Origin: JANNRA01 sp031401035
Lineage (GTDB): Bacteria > Desulfobacterota > Binatia > HRBIN30 > CADEER01
NCBI GenBank assembly: GCA_031401035.1
Contig: JANNRA010000185.1
Location: 1 to 64,000 of the forward strand
Reading direction: 5' to 3'
Length of the DNA: 64,000 bases
Positions 15,828-22,458 of this stretch are shown here, piece by piece. Under the pieces are notes generated by a model. It had not been told where the DNA came from, searched no databases, and saw only the letters and a list, made by a program, of their open reading frames with translations. A program made the translations under genes and the position numbers. Within the stretch, counting starts at the first letter, position 1. Each line of letters begins with the position of its first letter.

Positions 15828-17056
15828 GCCGCGCCGCGTTCGATGCGCCCGGGCGTTTCGGCATCCACTCGTGGATCGCTGGTGTCCGGCGTCCCGCCGA
15901 GGTCCACCATCTCACCGCTGCGCTGCACCGCGAACTGGTGGCCGGACCAGACGACGCGATTACCGCCGAAGGCCGCGAACCAGACCAGCGTGACGAACAG
16001 GTCCTTCGGTGCGACGAGCAGGAACTCGCCCCAGGTCATGTCGCTCTTGAGGTGGGTCCAGGCCATGCGTCCGGCGGCCAGGTAGCGCAGGCCGACGACG
16101 GCGCCGCTCGTCGCCCAGGCGGCCGGGCTGAAACCGTTGGCGACCAGGTTGAGCAGGGCCCAGAACGTCCCGTGCGTGAGGAGACTGCCGAAGTAGCCGC
16201 CGGGGCGGTTGACTCGGTAGGTGCGCGCCCAGCGCAGCTGATGGTCGTAGAGGCGGCGCCAGGAGCCGACGGAGAGGATGGTGTCGACCACTTCGGTGCT
16301 CAGCTCGTTGACGTAGCCGAGTTGGAAGGCGCGGTAGCCGATCTCGTAGTCGTCGGCGAGCAGGTTGGCGATGGGCAGGAAGCCGCCGATCTCCTCGAGC
16401 ACCCCGCGGCGCATGGCGATGGTGGCGCCGAAGGCGTAGCTCGCCTTCTCGACCTTGCGCGCCAGCATGACCAGGGTGGCGAAGTCGGTGTTGACGAACA
16501 GCGACTCGATGAGGGTCGGCAGGCCGCCGGTGCTGACGCCGCGGTACAGGCAGGTGGAGACACCGACGCGCTGGTCGCGCAACGGCGCCACGACGCGCGT
16601 CAGGTAGTCGGGGCCGACGCGGATGTCGCTGTCGGCGAGCACCAGGACATCGTGCCGCGCCTGTTGATACATGTTGTGCAGGTTGCTGACCTTGTAGTTG
16701 GTGCCGTAGATGCGGCCATCGATCACCAACTCGATGCCGAGGTGCGGGAACTCGCGCTGCAACCGGCGGACGATGCCGATGGCTGGATCCTCGCTGTCGG
16801 CGACGCCGCAGATGAGTTGGAACTCGGGGTAGCGCTGCTCGCAGAAGGTGCGCAGGTTCTCGTAGAGCTCGACGTCGACGCCCTTGAGGGGCTTGAGCAC
16901 CGTCAGCGGCGGCTGGAACGGGGCCGGCGCGCCCGGGCGCCGGCGGAAGAACTGCGCGGCCGACCAGATCTCGATCAGGTAGAAGATCGCCGACGCGGCG
17001 AGCCCGATGAAGATTGGGATCTGCAGCAATCCGATTCCGCTCAGGTACGCCTGCAT
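15824..17056 (-). CDS. hpnI: HpnI-like ceramide glucosyltransferase-family enzyme
   Basis: 410 residues: an N-terminal membrane helix, a GT21 catalytic domain, then C-terminal membrane helices. D1 lies in CGVADSEDPA, D2 in VLADSDIRVGPDYL, D3 in NLLADDYEIGY, and the HQLRWARTYRVNRP segment carries the (Q/R)xxRW motif. In bacteria this domain order is typical of HpnI, which adds N-acetylglucosamine to bacteriohopanetetrol. No other hopanoid genes are present here, so ceramide-type activity remains possible. A 14-bp palindrome lies 17-30 nt upstream of the start. Confidence 0.78.
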   Translation of the reverse strand: MQAYLSGIGLLQIPIFIGLAASAIFYLIEIWSAAQFFRRRPGAPAPFQPPLTVLKPLKGVDVELYENLRTFCEQRYPEFQLICGVADSEDPAIGIVRRLQREFPHLGIELVIDGRIYGTNYKVSNLHNMYQQARHDVLVLADSDIRVGPDYLTRVVAPLRDQRVGVSTCLYRGVSTGGLPTLIESLFVNTDFATLVMLARKVEKASYAFGATIAMRRGVLEEIGGFLPIANLLADDYEIGYRAFQLGYVNELSTEVVDTILSVGSWRRLYDHQLRWARTYRVNRPGGYFGSLLTHGTFWALLNLVANGFSPAAWATSGAVVGLRYLAAGRMAWTHLKSDMTWGEFLLVAPKDLFVTLVWFAAFGGNRVVWSGHQFAVQRSGEMVDLGGTPDTSDPRVDAETPGRIERGAA

Positions 17057-17072
17057 CTCCTCTCCCAGCCCT

Positions 17073-17086
17073 TGACCGCGCGGTCA
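17073..17086. promoter_or_regulatory. 14-bp palindrome upstream of hpnI (possible TetR-type operator)
   Basis: TGACCGCGCGGTCA is a perfect palindrome in the 70-nt gap between the GMC gene and hpnI, close to the hpnI start. Its form is typical of TetR-family operators. Read on the plus strand a short T-run follows, but no plus-strand gene ends here, so a terminator is less likely. Confidence 0.45.
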
Positions 17087-17126
17087 GTTTTTGTGGGTCG
17101 GCCCGTACAACGCTCCACCCGGCGAG

Positions 17127-18908
17127 TCAAATATTGAGGAGCGTGGCGCCGAGGCGCCGTTCGGCATTGCCGGGGTCGGCGATGTTGGCGGCGGCGCGCA
17201 GGGCCAGGGCGATGAGAGTGAGGGTGGGATTGTAGCCCGAGCCGGTCGGCATGACGCCGCCGTCCATGCAGTAGAGATTGTCGAATCCGTGCAGGCGGCC
17301 GAAGGCGTCGCACACCGAGTCCTGCGGCGCGGCGCCCATGCGCAGGCCGCCGAGGACGTGGCGGGTGCGCGGCACGCCGCTGGTGGGGTCGACGAAGCCG
17401 AACTGGGCCCCGGCGCGGCGCGCGATGTCGATCAGCTGCGGCTTGTAGAACGCCGCCGCCTGCCGCTCGAAGTCGCCGATCTGGTAGGTCAGGCGCAGGG
17501 CCGGCAGGCCGAAGACATCGCGCACGGTGGGGTCGAGATCGACGCGGTTGGCTGGCCGCGGCGCGTCCTCGGCCTGCATGATCATCACCGCGATGTGGGC
17601 GTGGAAGGGGCTCTCGACCATGAGTTGTTTCAGGCCGATCGGGCTGCGGATGCTGGCGGCGATGTCGAGCGCCGGAATCTGCGACTTGCCGTTGCCGAGC
17701 GGTTCCGACGAGGTGCCGAACTCGATGATGCCGCCGAGCGGGCGGCCGTCCGGGTGCAGCGCCGTGCCACCCTCGTTGACGCCGCGGAAGTTCGACATGC
17801 CGTTGGTCACCGATTGCCCGCGTTCGCCGTGCAGGCGCTGACGGAAGATGCCGACACCGATGGTCTGGTTGTGGAACAGCATGTGGCGGCCGAGGTGGAA
17901 GGCCGGGCCGGCGGCCAGCGGCAGGTCGGAGAGCTGCACCAGACGGGCGCTCTCCATGGCGCTGGCGGCGAGGATGACGTGCGCGCCGCTGGCCGTGCGC
18001 ACGACCCCGCTGGGATCGAAGTACTCCACCGCGGTGACGTGTCCGCCGTTGCCGCCGACGAGGCGACGGACGTGGCAGTTGAAGCGCAATTGGCAGCGGC
18101 CGCTGAGCAGCGCCGCGCGCAGCGTCGTCACCGCCGCCGAGCCCTTGGCGTTGTTCGGGCAGCCGAAGCCGCTGCAGAAGCCGCAGTTGACGCACGGCGG
18201 CCGCTGCAACGCCGGCGCCGCCGGGTAGGGGCGCGAGTTGATCGCGGCGGGGTAGTTGAACGGCGCGTAGCCGGCGCGCCGCGCCCCCTCGGAGAGCAGG
18301 CGGCCGACGTACATCTCCGGCGACGGCGGCATCGGGAACGGCTTCGAGCGGTAGGACGCGAACGGGTCGGCGCCGTCCTCGCCGGCGATACCGGTGACGA
18401 TCTCGGCCTCGCAGTACCACGGCTCGAGCTCGTCATAGTCGAGCGGCCAGTCGATGAAGCTCGCGCCCGGAACGCTGCGTCCGGCGTCGGCGAGCGCGCT
18501 GGCGAGGCGGAAATCGACCGCGTTGAAGCGCGGGTACTTCATGTCGGCGTGCACCGTGGTGCCGCCGACCGTCCGATTCAGGTTGTTGACGTCCTCGTTC
18601 GGTTCCGCGTCGGCGGCGTCGCTGGCGCGATAGGTGCGCGGCTCGACGACCGGGTCCTGGCGATCGAAGCGGCGCACGGCGGCTTTCAGCTCGTCGTTGG
18701 CGTAGCGCGGCACCGGTAGGCCGGGGCGCGGGTCGTCGAGGCCGGGGAAGTTGTTGTCGCCGGCCTCGAGGATCAGCACCGACAGGCCGGCGCTGGTCAG
18801 CACGTAGGCCGCGGCGCTGCCGCCGGCGCCGCTGCCGATGATGACGGCGTCGAAGCGCTCGAGGCTGGTCTCGCCGAGGACGTTGGGGACAGCGGAGGGC
18901 AGGGCCAT
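17127..18908 (-). CDS. GMC-family FAD-dependent oxidoreductase
   Basis: 593 residues from ATG 18908, starting 2 nt after the subunit-3 gene. The FAD-binding motif is AVIIGSGAGGSAAAYVL followed by LILEAGD. GTTVHADMKYPR lies in the flavin-attachment region, and the C-terminal DGGVMPTGSGYNPTLT is the GMC substrate-domain signature with the catalytic region upstream. A cysteine cluster CVNCGFCSGFGC near residue 240 is characteristic of the dehydrogenase clade that uses electron-transfer partners. Together with the Gluconate_2-dh3 protein it should be a periplasmic sugar, alcohol or sterol dehydrogenase. No cytochrome subunit is adjacent. The same frame is open 900 nt further upstream, but that is high-GC shadow. 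Confidence 0.9.
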   Translation of the reverse strand: MALPSAVPNVLGETSLERFDAVIIGSGAGGSAAAYVLTSAGLSVLILEAGDNNFPGLDDPRPGLPVPRYANDELKAAVRRFDRQDPVVEPRTYRASDAADAEPNEDVNNLNRTVGGTTVHADMKYPRFNAVDFRLASALADAGRSVPGASFIDWPLDYDELEPWYCEAEIVTGIAGEDGADPFASYRSKPFPMPPSPEMYVGRLLSEGARRAGYAPFNYPAAINSRPYPAAPALQRPPCVNCGFCSGFGCPNNAKGSAAVTTLRAALLSGRCQLRFNCHVRRLVGGNGGHVTAVEYFDPSGVVRTASGAHVILAASAMESARLVQLSDLPLAAGPAFHLGRHMLFHNQTIGVGIFRQRLHGERGQSVTNGMSNFRGVNEGGTALHPDGRPLGGIIEFGTSSEPLGNGKSQIPALDIAASIRSPIGLKQLMVESPFHAHIAVMIMQAEDAPRPANRVDLDPTVRDVFGLPALRLTYQIGDFERQAAAFYKPQLIDIARRAGAQFGFVDPTSGVPRTRHVLGGLRMGAAPQDSVCDAFGRLHGFDNLYCMDGGVMPTGSGYNPTLTLIALALRAAANIADPGNAERRLGATLLNI

Positions 18909-18910
18909 GC

Positions 18911-20014
18911 TCAGCCGGGGAAGCAGAAGGGATCGTCGAACTCGGTCGCCTGCGCCAGTTGCACGAGCAGGACGCGCAGGAAGCGCTGCATCTCGTCGCT
19001 GAAGCCGCCGCAGGGATCGTCCGGGTCGAGGGTGGAATTGGGTTTGTCCGGCCGCTCGCGGTAGTCGTCGATGGTGGCGTCGTAGATGGTGTAGCCGAGC
19101 GGCTGGCTGTCGCCGTCGAAGCCGATCAGCTCCCAGCCGATGCGCGCGCGGTTGCCGCCGTACTCCGGCGCGCACAGCATGCCCTCGATGACGTGATTGA
19201 CGAGCAGCAGATAGAATGGGCGCCGTTGGCTGCGCAGGCGCGCCAGGATGATGTCCTGCTGCGCCGGTGTCAGGTCGGCGTAGGCGGGGCCGAACTGTTC
19301 GCGGCTGAAGGCGTCGCCATCGGCGAGGCCGGCGCGGTAGCGGGCGCGCAGGTCGACGTCGTCGAGGGTGCGCGCCAGCGGATTGTCGCGCAGCTCCGGT
19401 ACGGCGTCGGCGCCGAGCAGACGCGCCGTCCAGGCCAGGCCCTGCAGGCGCGTCAGCGGCACGGCGTCGAGGAAAGCGTTGGTGGGGAAGTCGTCCGACG
19501 GCGTGCCGGTGGCCGGGTCTGGGAACGGATTGCGGTCGCTGAACGGACCACCGGCGAAGATCGACCGGCCGGCGAACGCGGGTGGGCCGGCGAGCACGGG
19601 ACCGCCGAACAGCGAGGTCACGGCCGCGGCACGGTCGGCCCCGTCGACCAGGCCGCTGCCGTCGACGTCGGCGGCCGCGTCGGCGCTGCCGCTGGCCAGC
19701 GCCACCGCCGTCAGGTCGGCCGCCGACACCCGGCCGTCGCCGTTCGCGTCGGCGCCCGGGAAGGCCGACAGCAGCCCCTGCACGTAGTCGGCGACGCCGC
19801 ACTCGCGCGCGCCGGGCGCGCCGTCGTCGTTCGACACGATGCGCGCCGTCAGGGCCTCGACGGCGCGGTACTCGCCGGCGCTCAGGAAGCCGTCGCGCGG
19901 CAGGCCGCCTGGCGCGGCGCCGGCGCGGCGCGCCCAGCCCGGCCAGAGCAGCAACGAGGATCCGGCCGCCGCTCCGTGCAGGAAGCGACGCCGCGAGAGC
20001 GGCCCGGGGAACAT
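18911..20014 (-). CDS. Tat-exported gluconate 2-dehydrogenase subunit 3-like protein with dockerin-type loops
   Basis: 367 residues. A twin-arginine signal (SRRRFLHG, residues 8-15) and hydrophobic core precede the Gluconate_2-dh3 fold, which starts with LSAGEYRAVEALTARIV. At residues 88-128 two calcium-loop repeats, DANGDGRVSAAD and DVDGSGLVDGAD, interrupt the domain; then the conserved YLLLVNHVIEGMLCAPEYGG and IGWELIGFDGDSQPLGY resume it. Subunit 3 normally binds the GMC dehydrogenase and assists its Tat export. Here the GMC gene follows after 2 nt. The dockerin-like pair inside the domain is unusual; it may bind calcium structurally rather than a cohesin. Confidence 0.85.
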   Translation of the reverse strand: MFPGPLSRRRFLHGAAAGSSLLLWPGWARRAGAAPGGLPRDGFLSAGEYRAVEALTARIVSNDDGAPGARECGVADYVQGLLSAFPGADANGDGRVSAADLTAVALASGSADAAADVDGSGLVDGADRAAAVTSLFGGPVLAGPPAFAGRSIFAGGPFSDRNPFPDPATGTPSDDFPTNAFLDAVPLTRLQGLAWTARLLGADAVPELRDNPLARTLDDVDLRARYRAGLADGDAFSREQFGPAYADLTPAQQDIILARLRSQRRPFYLLLVNHVIEGMLCAPEYGGNRARIGWELIGFDGDSQPLGYTIYDATIDDYRERPDKPNSTLDPDDPCGGFSDEMQRFLRVLLVQLAQATEFDDPFCFPG

Positions 20015-20061
20015 CGATTCACTCCGTACTCGACGCCGTGCGCGCGACGCAAGGATCTCGG

Positions 20062-20101
20062 TTGACGCTCGTCGGACCCTTCCGCTAGACGAACGATCGT
20101 T
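20062..20101 (+). promoter_or_regulatory. sigma-70-type promoter with palindromic operator
   Basis: TTGACG (20062-20067), a 17-nt spacer and CTAGAC (20085-20090) form a recognisable promoter. The perfect palindrome AACGATCGTT at 20092-20101 covers the expected transcription start, and it is a common TetR-family operator core. It lies 31 nt ahead of the start at 20133, suggesting repression by a TetR-type protein encoded elsewhere. Confidence 0.5.
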
Positions 20102-20132
20102 TCATCACCCCACGCACCCAGCAGGAGACGGC

Positions 20133-20594
20133 ATGACCGACGAGGAGTTCGAAGCGAAGGTGAAGGCGCTCGCCTTCTGGAGCGGCAAGAACAGCATGAC
20201 CATCGAGGACCTGGCGACGATCCAGCCGGGCCTCGCGCGCATCATGCCGGAGATCGGCGCCCGCACCTGGAAGCTGTTCTACGCCGCCAAGGCGCTGAAC
20301 TGGCCGATGGCCAAGTTCCAGTACAAGGAGATCCGCGGCCTGATGGAGCTCGGCGCCTTCATGCGCCCGAAGCACGAGGAGGCGCTGAACCAGTATCTCG
20401 AGGAGAACTGGAAGCCGCTCGCCGACGCCATCGAGAAGAAAGACCTGCCCGCCTTCGAGACCGCCTTCGCCGCCGCCATCGACATGGCGAACGCCTACCA
20501 CGAGCTCAAAGAGAAGCCGTACATCCGCTGGAAGGTACCCGAGACGCCGCCGCCCGACCTCGACCTCACCCCGCGCAGCGCCGAGAAGAAGTAG
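20133..20594 (+). CDS. conserved-looking hypothetical protein, all-helical, 153 aa
   Basis: I do not recognise the family. It starts at ATG 20133 after CAGGAGA. The protein is soluble, with no signal peptide or membrane helix, rich in Glu/Lys/Ala and probably all alpha-helical. Landmarks are WSGKNSMTIEDLATIQPGLA at the front, aromatic MPEIGARTWKLFYAAKALNW, and a C-terminal YHELKEKPYIRWKVPETPPP tail. The organisation is reminiscent of small haem- or lipid-binding helical proteins, but nothing decisive is visible. It stands alone between a divergent Tat protein and a convergent hydrolase, with a promoter/operator upstream and a strong hairpin directly after the stop. Confidence 0.75.
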   Translation: MTDEEFEAKVKALAFWSGKNSMTIEDLATIQPGLARIMPEIGARTWKLFYAAKALNWPMAKFQYKEIRGLMELGAFMRPKHEEALNQYLEENWKPLADAIEKKDLPAFETAFAAAIDMANAYHELKEKPYIRWKVPETPPPDLDLTPRSAEKK

Positions 20595-20604
20595 AAAGTC
20601 TCTC

Positions 20605-20663
20605 TTCACACGGAGGCACGGAGAAACGGAGATGGCAGGGACATCTCCGTGCCTCCGTGTGAA
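20605..20663. terminator. 20-bp perfect inverted repeat, bidirectional terminator / dispersed repeat
   Basis: TTCACACGGAGGCACGGAGA at 20605-20624 is repeated in inverse at 20644-20663 around a 19-nt loop. It fills the gap between the convergent genes ending at 20594 and 20672, with short T/A runs on either side. A half copy of the same family occurs at 31202-31230, so it is also a dispersed element. Confidence 0.75.
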
Positions 20664-20671
20664 AGTCTTTT

Positions 20672-21598
20672 CTACCCCGAGCGATTGAGAAAGGCCGGGC
20701 GCAGGCGCTGCAGGCGGCCGCGCGGCGGCGCCTTGGCAGCATTGGCGGGGGCGTTCTCCCAGACGATCTGGCGGTAGTCGAGGCGCGGGTCGCCGAGGTG
20801 GTTGAACTTCACCACCTCGAAGTAGGGTGACAGGTCGAAGTCGCGCGGCGTGATCGCCGCCGTGCTGGGGTGGCGGAAGCGCGCCGCCGGCGGCGCGTGG
20901 TCGTAGCCGAGCCAGCGCCGCCAGGCCGGCCCGGGTGCCGGTCCGCTGTCGACCAGCACCACCTCCGGCAGGATCGGATAGCCGACGCGGGTGAAGGCGT
21001 CGGCGATCATGGTCGAGCAGATGACGGCGCGGCCCGAGCGCGAGGTGCCGAAGGTGAGGGCGGCGCGCCGCCAGCGGCGCGGTACCAGGCTGACCGGAAG
21101 GAAAAAGCGCGCCAGCTCCCAGATGTGGCGCACGCTGTAGCGGCGGCCGAGGTGGCCGACGACGTGCGCCAGGACGGCGCTGACGTCGTCGCGGTGCAGT
21201 TCCTGCGGCCGGCAGATGCGGATGTTGTAGCGCTCGTACTTGGCGAGCGGGCTGGCGACGACACCGGCGCCCGACTCGGCCTCGATCAGCAGGTGGTTGG
21301 CGTCATCACCGAAGCGGGCGCGCAACGCCGCGGCGCGCTGCGGGTCGCCCTTCAGCAGTTCGTCGCCGACGTAGAGGGCGCAGTGCGACCACGAGCTCTG
21401 CGTCAGGTAGCGGATGACCTGGCTGATGCGCTGGTTGCCCTCGACCAGCAGCACGTCGCCCTTGCGAAGCGTGCGCTTGAGCTTGTCGATATTGTTCGGC
21501 ACGCGCTGCACGTAAGTCGCCAGCGGTTGGGTCAGCAGCCGCGTACACTCGGCAATCACCCAGTGCCGCAGCCTGCGGAGGGGGTTCCGGCGCGCCAT
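20672..21598 (-). CDS. YiiX/YebB-like permuted NlpC/P60 cysteine hydrolase
   Basis: 308 residues from ATG 21598; an ATG at 21610 is an alternative, and longer forms run into mutY. RKGDVLLVEGNQRISQVIRY followed by TQSSWSHCALYVGD places the catalytic histidine (H72) before the cysteine, and AVICSTMIADAFTRVGYPILP carries the nucleophile C194, the circularly permuted order of the YiiX-like group. IEAESG (E106) lies between. The N-terminal 40 residues are basic with a weak amphipathic helix and no clear signal peptide. Related enzymes are predicted amidases or lipid-acyl hydrolases; the substrate is unknown. It is divergent from mutY across about 46 nt. Confidence 0.8.
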   Translation of the reverse strand: MARRNPLRRLRHWVIAECTRLLTQPLATYVQRVPNNIDKLKRTLRKGDVLLVEGNQRISQVIRYLTQSSWSHCALYVGDELLKGDPQRAAALRARFGDDANHLLIEAESGAGVVASPLAKYERYNIRICRPQELHRDDVSAVLAHVVGHLGRRYSVRHIWELARFFLPVSLVPRRWRRAALTFGTSRSGRAVICSTMIADAFTRVGYPILPEVVLVDSGPAPGPAWRRWLGYDHAPPAARFRHPSTAAITPRDFDLSPYFEVVKFNHLGDPRLDYRQIVWENAPANAAKAPPRGRLQRLRPAFLNRSG

Positions 21599-21644
21599 CG
21601 CACTTGCCATGGTAGGGCGCAGTTTCGTCTTTGTCTGCAACGAA

Positions 21645-22313
21645 ATGCGTTCCCCACCCGATCCCGCCGCCGTGCGTCGCTTCCAGCGCCGTCTGCTCGC
21701 CTGGTACCGCGCCAGCGGCCGCAAGCTGCCGTGGCGGCGGACGCGCGACCCCTACCGGATCCTGGTCTCCGAGGTGATGCTGCAGCAGACCCAGGTGGAG
21801 CGGGTGAAGGGTTTCTACCGCCGCTTCGTGCGCCGGTACCCGAGCTTCGACCACCTCGCCGCCGCCGACGAGCCGCAGGTGCGCGAGGCCTGGGAGGGGC
21901 TCGGCTACTACGCCCGCGCCCGCAACCTGCAGCGCACCGCCCGCATCGTCGTGCAGGAGCACGGCGGCCGCCTGCCCGACGATCCGCAGACGATCCGGCA
22001 GCTGCCCGGAATCGGTCGCTATACGGCCGGGGCGGTGCTGAGCATCGCCTTCGGCCAGGACGAGCCGATCGTCGACACCAACGCGGCCCGCGTCCTGCGC
22101 CGCTGGTTCGGCGTCCGCCCGCGCCGCGGTCCGGCCGCCCTGCAACGCCGCCTGTGGGACCTGGCCGCGCATGTCACGCCGGCCGGCGCGGCGGGCGACT
22201 TCAACCAGGCGATCATGGACCTCGGTGCCACCATCTGCCAGGCGCGCCGCGCCGACTGCCCGCGCTGCCCGGTGCGGGTTGGCTGCGCCCATCGCGCCTC
22301 GCTTGCCAAGTGA
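21645..22313 (+). CDS. mutY: A/G-specific adenine DNA glycosylase, catalytic domain only
   Basis: 222 residues from ATG 21645 (ATG 21609 would overlap the divergent gene's start). It has the MutY opening ASGRKLPWRRTRDPYRILVS, the catalytic region EVMLQQTQVERV, the helix-hairpin-helix LPGIGRYTAGAV and VDTN with the aspartate. The 4Fe-4S loop shows C-x6-C-x2-C-x5-C spacing in CQARRADCPRCPVRVGC. Removes adenine opposite 8-oxoguanine. The protein ends about ten residues after the cluster, so the NUDIX-like C-terminal domain that helps recognise 8-oxoG (total about 350 residues in E. coli) is missing. Confidence 0.85.
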   Translation: MRSPPDPAAVRRFQRRLLAWYRASGRKLPWRRTRDPYRILVSEVMLQQTQVERVKGFYRRFVRRYPSFDHLAAADEPQVREAWEGLGYYARARNLQRTARIVVQEHGGRLPDDPQTIRQLPGIGRYTAGAVLSIAFGQDEPIVDTNAARVLRRWFGVRPRRGPAALQRRLWDLAAHVTPAGAAGDFNQAIMDLGATICQARRADCPRCPVRVGCAHRASLAK

Positions 22314-22409
22314 CGGCGGCCGAGTCCCTGCGGCGCCTGCGGGCCTTGTCCGCGTCCGGCGTTACGTCGGTAGCCGCGGCTCGCCATGTGCAGCGCTGTG
22401 CGATCATCC

Positions 22410-22438
22410 TTGACGATTCGCTGCAGGTCCGCCTATGC
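22410..22438 (+). promoter_or_regulatory. possible promoter of the giant Rhs gene
   Basis: TTGACG (22410-22415), 17-nt spacer, CTATGC (22433-22438). It overlaps the ATG at 22435, which argues that translation starts at ATG 22459 instead, where AGGA lies nine bases upstream. The match to the -10 consensus is only moderate. Confidence 0.35.
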
Positions 22439-22458
22439 GCGGAGTAGGACGGACTGCA

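Noticed and set aside
18909..19802. 891-residue version of the GMC oxidoreductase
   Set aside because: The N-terminal 300 residues are arginine-rich frame shadow of the subunit-3 gene; the FAD fold begins at the ATG at 18908.
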